Of a DNA stretch of 64,000 bases, positions 45,919 through 58,400 are shown piece by piece. Under the pieces are notes generated by a model. The model saw nothing but the letters and a program-made list of their open reading frames with translations. It was not told the DNA's origin and did no database searches. Origin of the DNA: Datisca glomerata (lineage: Eukaryota > Streptophyta > Magnoliopsida > Cucurbitales > Datiscaceae). The stretch is from contig QANY01009435.1 of NCBI GenBank assembly GCA_003255025.1, positions 248,001-312,000 of the forward strand. The letters are read 5' to 3'. A program made the translations under genes and the position numbers. Each line of letters opens with the position of its first letter. Within the stretch, counting starts at the first letter, position 1.

Positions 45919-47758
45919 AAGGGGGAAGGATTTAACGACGTCAAATAGAACCGTTGCATAACGGAAAACGTAAATGTTTGGTTAATGTGGGGAAGGGGAG
46001 GTTTTACAATTGGTCAGGAACAGAGAGGACATGAGGGGTCCACATGTCTATGTGATGTAATGAGTTAAAAGAATCTCTTACGTGTATTGGAAGTAGAAAA
46101 CGTGGCAGATTTTGATTGGTTGTATTTAAATTAGAGGGAGAGTAAGAGATTCTGATTAGTCTGTAAGATTTGAGTGATTTTTCTAAATTTGGAAGTTGAC
46201 AAGTCAGAACTCAGGAACAATCCCATCAAGATTATATGTTCTACAGGTACTTGATATTCATTTTTCTTTCATTTTGTATGATCATCTCACATCATCTGAT
46301 ATTACCATCTACAAAAGCTGCTTACTTTTTTTCCTCTCTTTTTTTTAGTTATGTTATAAGTAAGTGTGGAGTATTAGTTCAATAGAACAATGTTTATGAT
46401 TAGTTGCATCATTTACTTCTTTCTTCTTTGTAATTATGAATTAAGCTTGTGATTTTTATTTTTTATGCATTCTAGAGTTTTATCATATGAATTGTTGACT
46501 AGTTATTACGCCAAACATTAATTCTATTTGTTGTTAAACTAATTCTTCTTCCACCATGAACATGCTTGAACAAGTAACTTATCAAGACCAAACTTAAGGT
46601 CTAATTAATTGAGCTATTTTCTATGGTTAGGATTTATCTTATTGATCGTTAAAATGGAATTATGGTTTGAAGTTTTAGGATTAAATTTAAAGAAATGTAT
46701 TTCAGTGTAGATGAGTTTAATCAAATGATGAAGTTATTGTCCATAACATTTCTAATATTCGAATCATCACATCTTTTCTATATAATTATTTTAGAATAAT
46801 ATATACTTGACTTCTCATCAGGTAGATTTCATTCATCGTTGACATTGACTGATCACGTCATAACATATGTAAAAATTCAAAAGAACATATATAAAATAGA
46901 GATTATTATAATTTTTTTAATTGGAAACTAAATGCTTAAAAGCAATGTACAGAAAAAAAGAAAAGAAAATGGGGAAGTATAATATGACAAGTGAAGGGTC
47001 GTGTCATGAAATAGAAGAAAATGTGGGGGGAGGGAAGAGAGGTAGAGTGATGCTTGTAAAAGAACAAACAACTGTTACAATATATATATATATATCCGAA
47101 TTGGAATATAGCAGCTGGAAGGGAACATCGTCTTTTCTAATTCAAAACTGTCAAAAAGTTTATATAATTTGAAACCAAATTGATTTCTCAAGGTCTTCGT
47201 ACTACGTACTTGTATAAGTGAGTGAGTCAAATAAGTAGTAGTGTATAAATGGTCGTCAGAATTAGTTTGTAAGCTTCTACCTCCACAAAGGACTCAACCC
47301 CATCAAAATAGTACGGTTATCAGAATTCAGACAGCTGCTTTGGTCTGTGACTAATCGTTTGGATGTCTGTCTAGTGTGTCTACCTTGGGCAGAGTTTACC
47401 CTTTTCTTTTCTTTTTTTTTCTTTTTTTTGGGGGGGGTTTAGAGGAGAGGAAGAGGGGTAAGAGAGAGCAGTGTTATTTACTGGGTTGATGTCGGTTGTC
47501 AGCATAGGAGAGAAGGGGTTTGTTTGATAAATGGTTGCTTTCGCAATGTGTGCCCATGCCCATTGGCCAACAACTAGTGTGTGAAATTGAATGTCCCCCT
47601 TTTTAACTTTAACCCCCTCTCTCTAATCTGTATTTTAAGCTTTAACCCTCCTCCCCTATCTCTCTCTCTTCCCTATTGATGTTCTTCCCTTTATTCCATT
47701 GCCCCGAGCTAACCCTCTTTTAAGCAAGGAATGCTTAGATTTGAGTGACATGCAAACT

Positions 47759-47786
47759 CCCTCTCTCTCTCTCTCTCTCTCTCTCT
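47759..47786. repeat. (CT)n microsatellite
   Basis: About 14 CT units, followed by four CATGG-type pentamers at 47791-47810. Confidence 0.95.
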
Positions 47787-48945
47787 ATAACATGGCATGG
47801 CATGGCATGCAACGTGGCATATCATGGACACATGTAAAGCTTTAGAAAAAGAGGTACTTGCTGCTGCTGCAACATCTTCCTAACCAAGAAAAGCATAGTC
47901 AAGGTCCAAAGCTATTCCACTCCACCTCACCTTCCATCTCTCAAAATACCACATAACTTCACTGATTTGGGTAAGACAAATTTCAAAAAACTAAAGCTTT
48001 AATAAAAAAAAACAAAAACTTTCGTTTCTTGCCCCTCCACATCTCATCTTTATACATTCTCTATGCAACCATGTTGATTTCAAAACTTATTATATAAACT
48101 CTAAATAATTGACAACAGTCAATATTTTTGTCTTGTTAGCACTAATAGTAACCCACTAATGAAGTACAAACATATATTCAAATATAATTAAAAAGTTCAT
48201 ATCTATCTATATATATAGGAGGGAGAGAGGAGTTAAGCAAACAAAAAGGAGAGGGAAGGGTATGAGGGATTAGACTACTTTTAACGTTAGGAATGTTGAG
48301 AGATTTGAAAATTGGAAGTTAAGAATAATAATAATGAAGTTTGAAAAGTGATTTATAAAAGCCACTGGATCAACCTCTAAAAGTAGATCTCAATCTCTCT
48401 CAATCCTACAACTCTTTCTCTATTTTCAATATTGGTTTTTTTTTCCTTCCCATCTTTGATTGTTTTTTTTACCATCCTTATTTCTAAATATCACTTCTTT
48501 TTCCCTTCATTATTAAAAGAAGAGTTCTAAAGTGGACTATTATTCTCACATACTCCCATATTTATTTTCTAATGATAATTAAACTTAAATTATTATATGT
48601 TTCTTAGATATATTTATTTAAAATCACTTCTTTTATTTTCTTGGTCACTAACTTCTTTAACATAATAAACTGTATAATGTCATTGATTTTATGAGTTTAA
48701 GATTTAATTAAAGAGAATTCAAAGGTAAAAAGGGTATTAAAATTTTTAAATAATAAGCCAATATAATGCTTTAAATCTCTGTTAATGATTGATCATGCTT
48801 TGAGCTTTGTCTCTTTTCTTTATGTTTTAAATTTTTTGACTTTATGGAGTAAGGTTGAAAGGAGACAATAAGTCCAGCAGACATGAATTAAAGAGGACAA
48901 CCTAAGACTAAGAGAGGCTTTACAAGGCATATGAGATAGGCATGA

Positions 48946-49041
48946 GTTCTAAATTCCAACCTTATGCTTATACACTCTTAATAATCTTCTGATGTTCTAA
49001 ATTCCAACCTTATGCTTATACACTCTTCATAATCTTCTGAT
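48946..49041. repeat. 48-bp tandem duplication
   Basis: Two copies of a 48-bp unit starting GTTCTAAATTCCAACC (48946 and 48994), differing at about one base. Recent local duplication. Confidence 0.9.
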
Positions 49042-49179
49042 GGTTTGGAGATATAAAGAAATTGAAAAGATAAATTAAGGTTTAGTAGAAGAATTAGCAT
49101 TTGATTTAAAATTTGTTATCCGAAGTCAATCCAGTCAATCGGGCCCAGTTTTATCCAATTTTACTTGAAGATGTTACAG

Positions 49180-49263
49180 TTTACAAACCTGACATCTTCA
49201 TATTCATTAGTGAACTTGCAATTTACAAACCGGACATCTTCATATTCATTAGTGAACTTGCAA
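49180..49263. repeat. 42-bp tandem duplication
   Basis: Two copies of a 42-bp unit starting TTTACAAACC (49180 and 49222), nearly identical. Only 140 bp from another such duplication. Confidence 0.9.
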
Positions 49264-49785
49264 GAGGCTGTTAATGGATAAACATCATATGTACAATCCA
49301 ATACACATGCCAGAGATATTACTGGTGGAATAACAAAATTGAAAGATCATTTAACTAATAAATAAAGAAATGTCAAGGAATATACTCAATTGCGACCCAA
49401 ATTAGAGAGCAAATGATGAACCATCACATGAGGATGATCATCAATTTAAGACAGTACAAGACGATCAATATTTAATCTTTACAATATGTATTGCAGTATT
49501 GTTTTTTTCTCCAATCCATATAATATTATTATTTCTTATTTCTGCACTGCAGATCCGGAAATTACATATTAAATAGTATGTATTAAGTTAGATATAAATA
49601 AATAACCAATGCTACTTACCACTGTATCAACTAAAATTGAAATGATTTCAGCATATAATCACTTATAATGATCTCTAGGGACCTCAAAATTTCATCATAA
49701 TGATGACAATATGATCATGACAGAAAATATGTTGAGAAAAAACAAGGAAACTAAGACAACTTCTAATTACAAGCAAGGAGAAGAG

Positions 49786-50754
49786 CTACTTCTTGGCAGA
49801 TCTAGTACCCCAAAGAGATTGCCAAAACACAGGGAAGTTCTTCTGAGCCTCATTCCAACCCAAGACTGAACCTTCTCTCATTGGATCCCAACTGGAAGAC
49901 ACTATACCATAGCTCACTCCAAGCAATGCAGTACCAAAGAAGATGAATGAAACAATGAAAGGAACCCATGTTGGAACATCAATCTTCAAACCAACTTTCA
50001 GATAGTAAAAGAAAGGGAAAAACAAGAGTCCTATAAACAATGGAATACCCACTGAGAACCCCATTCTGCTTATCATTCTGTTGGTCACAACCTCTGGTAT
50101 TACACCTGCCTCTGGTTCTTCCTCTTCCTCCTCCTCTTCATCACTTTCACTCTCTTCGTTTCCTTTCTTAGTCTTCTTGTTATTCCTTGGGGAGGGTCCA
50201 AACCCTTTTGGACTCCTCAACGTTGCATTTAGTGCTGTGAGGTGTCTCAATTGATTTCTCTTTTGTCGAAGTTCGGTAGTAAAAACTGGGAATTGGGTCC
50301 TTACATGCCTTACCAAATTATTACTGATAGGAAGTACCCAAAGTTTAAATTCAGTCTGTCAAACAAACCAAATTAAATTGTTTTAAGACATAGTCAAGAG
50401 AAAATTGAACCTGCAAAAGCTTGAACACTAAAGAATTCAATATCAATTCTCTAAAAAAATCCTAAGATTTTAACTCTAAACAAGAAACTGACCGTCAAAA
50501 TGAATTCTTCAAACGTAGACTATCATGCTCCAGGACGCCCTAAATTCTCTCAACTATACATAACATCAAACGAAACAGCTAGCCATAAGCTTTGTATAAT
50601 TATATCTATTTAGCTATTAAATTTTCAGCAGAACTCTGACAAACCCAGAGCAACACACTATAACACTCCCTAGAGATTGTCGTACCTTGTGGGCTGATGT
50701 TGGGTTGGAAGAAGGTGCGAGGTAGAGGTTTGATGCCCCTATAATGGCAGCCAT
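49786..50754 (-). CDS. PAM68: PAM68-type photosystem II assembly protein, 212 aa
   Basis: Two exons: 50754-50686 (23 codons, MAAIIGASNLYLAPSSNPTS) and 50355-49786, joined in phase 0 across a GT-AG intron of 330 bp. The product begins with a likely chloroplast transit peptide. It has an acidic run at about residues 90-104 and two membrane spans at about 122-142 (GFSVGIPLFIGLLFFPFFYY) and 153-175. The C-terminal block WDPMREGSVLGWNEAQKNFP is characteristic of the PAM68/DUF3464 family. The Arabidopsis protein has a similar length (about 214 aa). PAM68 is a thylakoid membrane protein needed early in photosystem II assembly. The frame is intact. Confidence 0.93.
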
Positions 50755-52539
50755 TTTCCCCACTTTCCGAATTTCCCCTGCTCCTCGTCTAGCGTAAGAA
50801 ACAAACAAGCAAAATGAAAACTAATCTTTGGCTCCCGGGGGGCGGGGATGAGGAAAGTTTAAGAAGTTAATTTGTCTAAATTGGTCTTCGTATCTTCAAC
50901 AGGAATGGAGACTGGTCTGAATTTCTGTGATCTGAAGCACAGTAGAGGTGGGATGGTGGCAGACCAAATGGATAATATCATGATATTGTATGATTTCTAA
51001 TTCGTTTGATTTGAAGGAAACAATCTTATCGGCTGAAAGTTGTCTGCAGGGAAGGAAAAGGACAAAAGACAGGACTTCAACGTAAGACAAGTAGTTGGGT
51101 CATGGGTCGGGGAGACAGGTCTTGGGCCAGTTCCATGTCCAAAGCTCCGTATAAGGCCTTATGGGCAGACTCTCGGGTCCCAAGTCAACAGGTTCCCATG
51201 GGGTAAATTTTTTCTCAAAAGGATATAATATTTCTCACCAATTTTTTTACTTATACGGTCAACAAATTTTTACCAGTTTTGGCTATAGTACCGACGGTGA
51301 AACGATAGCTTATTAAGCCTTCCCTTTTACAATATTTTTTATCAAAGTACCACTGATTTAACGCCAATTATAGCTTTTGATTTGTCACGCCAGGATAAAA
51401 ATCATTTAGGAAGCATTCAATTGGGTATCAAAATGTCATTACTTCATTTTTTTTGAAATAAAATGTCATTAATTCATTATGCGGAAAAATTAGTTTCAAC
51501 TTCAATGTTTCATTTTGCTGCATAAAGCCCGAAGAAGTATTCCTCAGCAACCTTCAAAAAAGCAAGATTGTTTTGAGACCGAAAACTAAAAGTTGATGGT
51601 CAAAAAGGAATTTGATCCTCAAAATTCAGAGTGCAACTTTTTAAACCATTATTCCTGTAAAAGATAACACGTATGTCAGTCGATAATAGAACACATTTTT
51701 CAGTGAATACTATCACATCAGCAATCTAAACAGAAAATATCACATCAGTGCATAAATAAAGCACATAAGTACATATAAGACAACATAAGAAATCCATTGA
51801 AAATTGATTAAATGTCCAAAAAGGGAAGGGGATCAAGTGTTAATTCTTTCAGATTGAAACAATTAAGAGGCAAATCAATGAAACGTCCAAACTCTACATC
51901 TATATTTCTTGAGTTAAGAATTCGATAAATATAATCAACAACTAAAGGCAGTGCTCATATTATAATCAACAACTAAAGGCAGGGTTTAGAAGGTAGAGTT
52001 CCATACAGTTTCCCTCGCCAATGGGAATGGCTTCTGTTTAGTTATAATATCTTTAGAAACTGAACAATGAAATCGATTGGAAAGACAGTACAACTCACTT
52101 GACTTTTCAACAAAGCGAGAATTCCTATTCTAGCAGCCTTGTAGCTAAGTGTCCATTGATTAAAGAGGAATGTGTGGAAACATGATATCAAGTTCAAATG
52201 AATTATAATGAAAGATAGTTGTAGAAGAAAAAAGCAATGGCTTAGTAGAAATCCAAATTGAGTAATGATATCCAGCTAGAATCTAGTTCTCATAAAATCA
52301 AAATTTCCCCAACTTTACTCCGAAAACAGTCAATTATCGGGGTCATTATTGAAGATTACCACAACATCTGATCATATGTATCGATCTTGTATAGCACGTA
52401 CTATTGGTATCTAATACATTCGACGTTGCATTTACCTTTCTAGTGAAGTTAACTAAGTTTATACAAGTTCAGGTATTATGAATCGAATAGGTGGAGTACT
52501 CACCGAATGTTCCTTTCTCTGAGTACTGACCAGTGAGAG
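50755..52539. other. Intergenic, PAM68 upstream region
   Basis: PAM68 promoter side and 3' flank of the coiled-coil gene. A short tandem repeat of about 23 bp (TATAATCAACAACTAAAGGCAG, 51937-51981) is visible. No gene recognised. Confidence 0.5.
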
Positions 52540-54275
52540 CTAAACTGATGGTATGCCAAAACGACTTCGGAGAACATCAATTGTTTTCTCAAAGGACTGT
52601 GAAATCTCAGTAATAGATGTTTTGCAAACTGCAAATGTGAATGAAAAGAAAATTGTAGGCAATCAAACATATTCATGGTTGAAATTAAAAAAAAAACAAT
52701 TGCTAGTTTAAAAAAACAATTTTAATTAGATTATTATAATGTTTGAAATTATATAAATGAAAGGAATTGCATTCAATATCCATATTTACACAAAAATGAT
52801 TGGATTCAATATCCATAATCAGGAATTACTCAAGAAAATAATATTTCTGTGAAAGAAAGAAACAATACAGCAGGGAATTTAATCATGACAAAGAGTTTGA
52901 TACAACTTCGGTTGTATGACATGACATCATTTAAGAAAAAACTACTAAACTAAGAGGATATCCTTCTAATGCAATTCATAGAAGTTCTAATTTATTTCAA
53001 GCAATGTATGCGAACATACCACGAGATGCACTGGCCTGCTCATGCGCCATAAACTCTTCATATGAAGCCTATTGTACGGAAAATATCTTATAAGTAAATC
53101 TAGGAAATGGAAAAGGCTTTGAACACAAAATGTGTATAAGATTCGTGTTAACAGAAACACCTTCATTGCTTCCTGACTTTCTCTAATCCGTTCAGACATC
53201 TTTCTATTTTCCTTTTCCGCGTCATCCATCACTTGCTGGCATGATTGAGTCTGAATCTGTCAAATTAGGAAAGGAGACAATTGAGGAATCAGCCACTAAT
53301 ACACTATATTATGCTGTTAATAGCTTTCAACGACGAATCAGCTACCATCAAATGACTCTTAATTTGCTAATCCTCCTCTTGTTAGGAGAGATGGTTCTAT
53401 CTCATATGTGTTATCCACTTATGAAGACCTAGACCCTGAAAATTAACTTGTAGTGGATAAACTTATGGACATAAAAGCAACGGCTGAGAACGAATCTGTC
53501 CATTGAAGAAGCTAGTATGTACAGACCAAGCAAGCTTGAGAACTTGTAGTAAACACACAGGATATAAATGATTAAGAATTTCAAGGAATTCTACGTTAAA
53601 CTTCAATAACTTCAGAGAAACTCTGAAGAAATTCTGTTACAGCATTAAAAAAGGACACCATTCTCTAATAAATAACATAACATCCTCCTTGGCCATGAAA
53701 ACTATTGAGGTAAAATACTCATACATTAGGTAGAATAAAAATGAAGTATTACTTAGAATGTAGAAGAAAAGACTGATCATGTAAAACCAATCAGTCGTCA
53801 TACACGACCTGTACCAATGGATATCTTGAGTAACGGTAATTTGAAGCTTGATCCCTGAATGACAAGTTAGTTTGTCTCAGGAGTTCAATTCTGAGATACA
53901 CTAATATTTGTACTCGATGGAAAAAATATTTACGTAGAATCACTAAATTGAGCTTCAAACATTCTTTTTACAGCCAAGACTGCAGGTCATCAAATGAAAG
54001 AAAATATACTAGGCAAGCGGAACACCTAATTGACGGGTGATTTGAACACCACAACCTGATCACAGTTTCCAATAATATAATCGAGCAATAACATCAGATA
54101 AAACAGAGACTGCAATCGCTCAGATTAAAAGGCTTGAGCAAAAATTGAAGAAAACGGGTAAAGTGACGAGACACAATGATCAAGTGATTTCTAAAAACAA
54201 TTGATATGTTCAACGCGTCAAATCTTTCATTAGGCAACCGGGAGAAATGCAAAATATGGCATATGTCGCACTGGA

Positions 54276-54329
<54 letters not shown>

Positions 54330-54675
54330 TGAGGCGCTTGTGGAGGCGAGAGTGGGAAGATTCGAGGTCCTTGAGGATCTGAGAGTGAGAGTGATCGATA
54401 TGGCGTCTGAGATCCTGGAGACAAGAGGATGCGAGGTCCTTGAGATCAGGGATGGTGCTCAGGGTTTTCTGAGGTGGCGAGACGGAAGAAGCTATAGCAG
54501 TGGTACCTCTGTTCCTCACATTGTGATTGTGCTCGAGTGTTGAAGAGGTCTTCTTGTTGCTGTTGTTAAACATCACTGGTTTAGGAGGTTCGTTTGGTGG
54601 AGAAGCCGCTGGTAACGGCGTGTCCAGAAATTGCGCTGCTGATGACCTCCGAGTTCGACCTCCTTTCTTCTTCAT
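52540..54675 (-). CDS. Unrecognised coiled-coil protein, 193 aa, four exons
   Basis: Exons (minus): 54675-54328, 53256-53161, 53068-53020, 52628-52540; phases fit and introns are GT-AG, giving 193 aa. The N-terminal 75 residues are basic and low in structure (MKKKGGRTRRSSAAQFLDTP, many Pro/Ser/Asn). From about residue 80 the protein is a heptad-rich helix (ILKDLESSHSRLHKRLK, VMDDAEKENRKMSERIRESQ, ISQSFEKTIDVLRSRFG) that probably forms a coiled coil. No signal peptide or membrane span. A nuclear protein with a basic tail is possible. I do not recognise the family. The first donor is embedded in a CT microsatellite. Exon choice rests on phase and coiled-coil continuity. Confidence 0.75.
54279..54326. 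repeat. (GA)24 microsatellite at a splice donor
   Basis: 48 bp of pure GA on plus, CT on the gene strand. It begins at the third base of intron 1 of the coiled-coil gene, so the donor reads AAG/GTCTCTCT. Confidence 0.95.
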
Positions 54676-54684
54676 CTCTGTTAC

Positions 54685-54692
<8 letters not shown>

Positions 54693-54714
<22 letters not shown>
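54693..54714. repeat. (CT)n near the coiled-coil gene start
   Basis: About ten CT units on plus, 20-40 bp upstream of the minus-strand start codon at 54675, so a GA run in its 5' leader. Confidence 0.85.
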
Positions 54715-54715
<1 letters not shown>

Positions 54716-54821
54716 GAATTTGAACTTTTGCTTCGGACCTAGGAATGTCTACAAGGTCTAATTCAAATTTGGCGGGTTTTACGTTTGTAATGGCGGTTAT
54801 TGAACGGGCGAGCTTTTTAAC

Positions 54822-55373
54822 TGACAGTCCGTTTCATGGATCAGTATAATACCGTATCAAATCTACTGGATTAGAATGTATTAGAATGTATTGTATTTTA
54901 TTGGATTAAATAGTGCAGTGTAATGTTGTGTTATATTCATTAAAATTTTATACTACTATTTGATACATGATAGTACTAGATTATAAAATTATCTTTCATT
55001 ATTTATTCTTGAAACTACATGTTATTTTACATTACTATCACAAGCGAAAGACAATACATTCCATTATTAAAACTTCTTCAAAATACATATAAAACAATAT
55101 TAATAGATATATTTAATTATTAAATGAAATGTGAATATTATATATTTAAAATTTTATAAGTAAAATATTCTTTCAATTTTATTAACATGCGAATCTGAAA
55201 TATTTTTGTTGTCCCGTCGAGTCCCAGTAGTGAGGACCGGATTAGTTAGTATGGTGATAGGAGTACTATTTAGTCTCATTGTATTAGTTAATCCAGACAG
55301 AGTGTTAAGTGAAACACCTGACAGTACTAAAATAGTAATGTCTAGTTTTTAGTACTAGCAACCAAACAAGGTC
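54822..55373. repeat. Possible MITE-like repeat
   Basis: The left edge, CAGTCCGTTTCATGG, and the right edge read outward, GACCTTGTTTGGTTGC, share a GTTT-centred pattern seen in some plant inverted-repeat elements. The interior is AT-rich with no coding. Neither terminal match nor target duplication is convincing, so this is tentative. Confidence 0.25.
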
Positions 55374-56220
55374 TATGAAAACCGGTCACAATGTGCCCCG
55401 TAATCATAGCCGTTCGATTAAAATATAAACGATCAAGACATATTGTGATTTAATTTAAAAAAATAAATAAATAATAAGTTTATTTTTTTAATTTTCATGT
55501 TTAATATATCTTGACCATTCAGATTCAAATAAACGGATCAAATTTCCATGATGTAAGGTCCAGACCACATAATGGCGGGCAGTTTTAATAATTTCTCGTA
55601 CACCAGAAGATCTAGTCCGTCCCGTTTAAAAATAGTAGGATTAGATAGATTTTAGAAAAAAAAAAAGAAATTTCAAATATTCATTTTATTTTTTCGAATT
55701 AAAGTTTTGAATCTAATTGTTTAATACACAGTTTAAATTTTTTACTTAGGATAAATTATTTTAAAAAATTACATAGTATTGGGATAAATTATAAGAACTT
55801 AATACTTATATGTCATGTAGATTATTGAATTTAACATCTAAAAAATCATTTAAGAAACTATATGATGATTCTCTTTGTTTCGGGGAGGCATTACAAATCG
55901 AAGTTGAGAACAAATAGTAGTAAAGTCATTGGAGAAGTCTAGGGAATGTGGAAGTCTAGAGTGGAGGAAATGATGAGCATCCTTAGTGGCATAGACGGTG
56001 ACAACCACTGGCAAACGCACCTTCTTGGGGTTGCCAAGGAGAGAGAGAGAGCTCCCCCAATTGTGTGGGTATAATGTCCAGATATCCAGCCCTTCCATAG
56101 GAGTGTTAAGTACATTTATATAAAAAGTGTAAGTAGAGGCCAACGTACATGACGCTGCCACGTGTTCTTAGGTTCATCATCAACGAGAGAACGGCGCATC
56201 TAAAGCCTACTAAGGAGGTC
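55374..56220. other. No recognised gene; possible retroelement leader
   Basis: Minus-strand frame 56161-55850 ends with residues MPPRNKENHH, a start seen in some Gypsy gag proteins. A TATA-like TTTTTATATAAATG lies just upstream (56112-56125, minus). Too little to name an element. Confidence 0.25.
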
Positions 56221-56416
56221 ATGACAGCGGACCGATACAATGAGCATCATCCTAATCCTACCAAGCTGTATGCCTCCAATTCATTCTCAATGCAGTAAGA
56301 GTTCATCCAAGTCTTGTCACTTGACTTGATGGTAACGGGTAAATAATCACAGGGGTCCAATCCGTATGGGTGGACCCAGCAGGTATGTCCAGGGGTAGAA
56401 AATTCATGTATAAACA
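56221..56416. repeat. 195-bp direct repeat, left copy
   Basis: Aligns with 60318-60512 in the same orientation at perhaps 80 percent identity. Shared words: AATCCTACCAA, CTTGTCACTTGACTTGA, CGGGTAAATAATCACAG, GTGGACCCAGC and GAAAATTCATGTATAAACA. They may be LTR or terminal parts of an unclassified element. Confidence 0.8.
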
Positions 56417-57546
56417 TTAGCCCCACGTGCAAGTTCAAATGCGTAGCACTTGAACTTGTACATAGTATCGATGTGTGTTATGATCTTACTTGATGAGTCA
56501 TCGAATTGTGAGATGTTCAATTGTGACGATGAATGTTTCTTTACTAAATCAGTCATGCGGGGTCATCTTCATTGTTGTAGGCCCCAGTTGGAGGTGATGA
56601 TATATCAATTGCTTTCATTTAGCCTCCAATAAGAGATGCAAATAGTAGTTGACTATGGCGAGCCTCACTCAATAAAAAGTCTGATCATGGCGATGTTCAC
56701 TGAAGAATGACTAGCTGAAAAATTAAATTTACACTAGCAATGCACAACCTTATGTTCAAGGTTAGCACGAGTGAATATATATGATAAGATTTATATCATA
56801 TGCATGTTCACAATGTGTGTTCAGATGCCAATGTATCATAACAAGTTAACAGAGTCAAACAACATTCTTTAATTATATCATGGTCATATATGACATACGT
56901 CTCAACGATACGTTCATATTTAACTTACTAGAGTTAATTCATCAGAGTCATTACCATCGCTTTCCAATATTAATGATACAAGAGAAATGATCGAGAAAAA
57001 CTCACCAACGAGGAGTTTAACCAACGCAGCATAAAATCAAGGCAATATATTACCCAAGAGAAAAATCTAATCATGGTAGAGTTCGTCAAGAAATTTCTCT
57101 GCAGTAGGTAAACACACTGAAGTGTTATCTTTAGATGATTCGACTTGTGATAGCGCATATACGTAGCAACCTGCACGACATTGCTCAAGAAGGCACACAC
57201 ATATATACGAAAATGTAATCAAGTTGCCTAAGAAGACGTGTGCATATTGAATTGTGCGTAATGGTCATACTTAAAGGGTTATATACTCGTTCATACTTCA
57301 TATTTTTATCATGCTTCGTTATCATGCATCTCTACTTCGCACATACATCGCTCTTACACGTGATTTTTACCATAAGCACATCCATAATAAATACCCAAGT
57401 TAGATTCATTCCATAGAACTAAAGCCACATTCTGCTGCAACGGGCAAAGCAAATAGTCAAGACAATTTATATATTTCAAACACGTTTGGCGGCCAATTCC
57501 GCTTTGAAGGGTTTTGCAATGGCGCCTAAGTTCTGCTCAATTACGT

Positions 57547-58099
57547 TTGTTGAAATGTCTTCATTGCATTTCAGGGACAAGCTTTACTGGAGCGTCTTAG
57601 GCACATCCCAAGGATGCACACTTCTGAAACGTCTCAAATGCGTTCTATGAGCAAACTGTGCTGAAACGTCTTAAGTGCATTTCAGGAATAAACTTTGCTG
57701 AAACGTCTTAAATGCGTTACAGGAAAAATTTCCTCCAAAATGTCTTAAACACATTTCAGGAGCAATCTTTACTGAAACGTCTTAAACGCATTTCAGGATC
57801 AATCTTTGCTAAAACGCATTAAATGTATTCCAAGAACAATCTTTGCTGAAACGTCTTAAATGCATTCCAGAAACAAACTTTGCTGAAACGTCTTAAATAC
57901 ATTTCAGGAATAAACTTCGCTTAAACGTCTTAAATGCACTCCAAAAACTATCTTCGCTGAAACTTCTTAAATGCATTTCAGAATAACATTTCTTGAAAAA
58001 TCTTAAACTCGTTTCAGGAACAGTCTTTGCTGAAATGTCTTAAATACGTTTCAGGAACAATCTTTCTTGAAATGTCTCAAACGTGTTTCAAGATAACGG
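57547..58099. repeat. 37-bp minisatellite, about 15 units
   Basis: About 15 head-to-tail units of 37 bp (553 bp in all), consensus near TTTGCTGAAACGTCTTAAATGC then ATTTCAGGAACAATC. Units differ by scattered substitutions. Each contains the inverted repeat CTGAAA...TTTCAG around the palindrome AAATGCATTT. No coding function is evident. Confidence 0.93.
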
Positions 58100-58179
58100 A
58101 CCCATCATAATCTTTTGGTTCATTTTGATAACTACAAAAGTCGTAGTAAGAATTACGATGCTAAACATCTTTCAGTTCT

Positions 58180-58400
58180 AAGTCATCCCCCGTAACAAGT
58201 GTTTTGTCACCTCAAATGCGCTTAACGCCAATTTTTTTTCCTTGTCAATAATCCTAAGCTACCTATAATAGGTACACTTAGCGGTGATTTTTAATCAACA
58301 GTCCTAAGTCACCCCTCATGGTAATTTTGTCGTTACCTCGGGTGCACTTAGCGGTGAATCATCAACCCGCCTGTTAAGGTGGTTTTATTGTCATCGAGGC
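58180..58400. repeat. Imperfect tandem repeat, about 70-bp period
   Basis: Three loose units built on CCTAAG(T/C)(C/T)A and GCACTTAGCGG(T)GA. They directly follow the minisatellite. Confidence 0.55.

Larger units (their letters stand above)
45919..49785. other. Intergenic, BRX-like promoter side to PAM68 3' side
   Basis: Nearly 4 kb without a recognised gene. It contains a (TA)n near 47082, a T/G homopolymer stretch at 47400-47438, (CT)n at 47759-47786 followed by CATGG repeats, and two tandem duplications near 49 kb. Small open frames show no domain. Confidence 0.55.

Noticed and set aside
45645..45959. 104-residue minus-strand frame near the BRX-like promoter
   Set aside because: Its ATG lies upstream of the TATA box and it shows no domain.
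46921..47172. 83-residue plus-strand frame in the BRX-PAM68 intergenic region
   Set aside because: Low-complexity Lys/Glu-rich and crosses a (TA)n repeat; no start context or domain supports a gene.
54247..54543. Plus-strand frame with a Glu-Arg run
   Set aside because: It is antisense to exon 1 of the coiled-coil gene and crosses the GA microsatellite; the minus strand has the spliced gene.
57547..58099. CRISPR-like array
   Set aside because: The 37-bp units are contiguous with no spacers, and the DNA is a plant chromosome.
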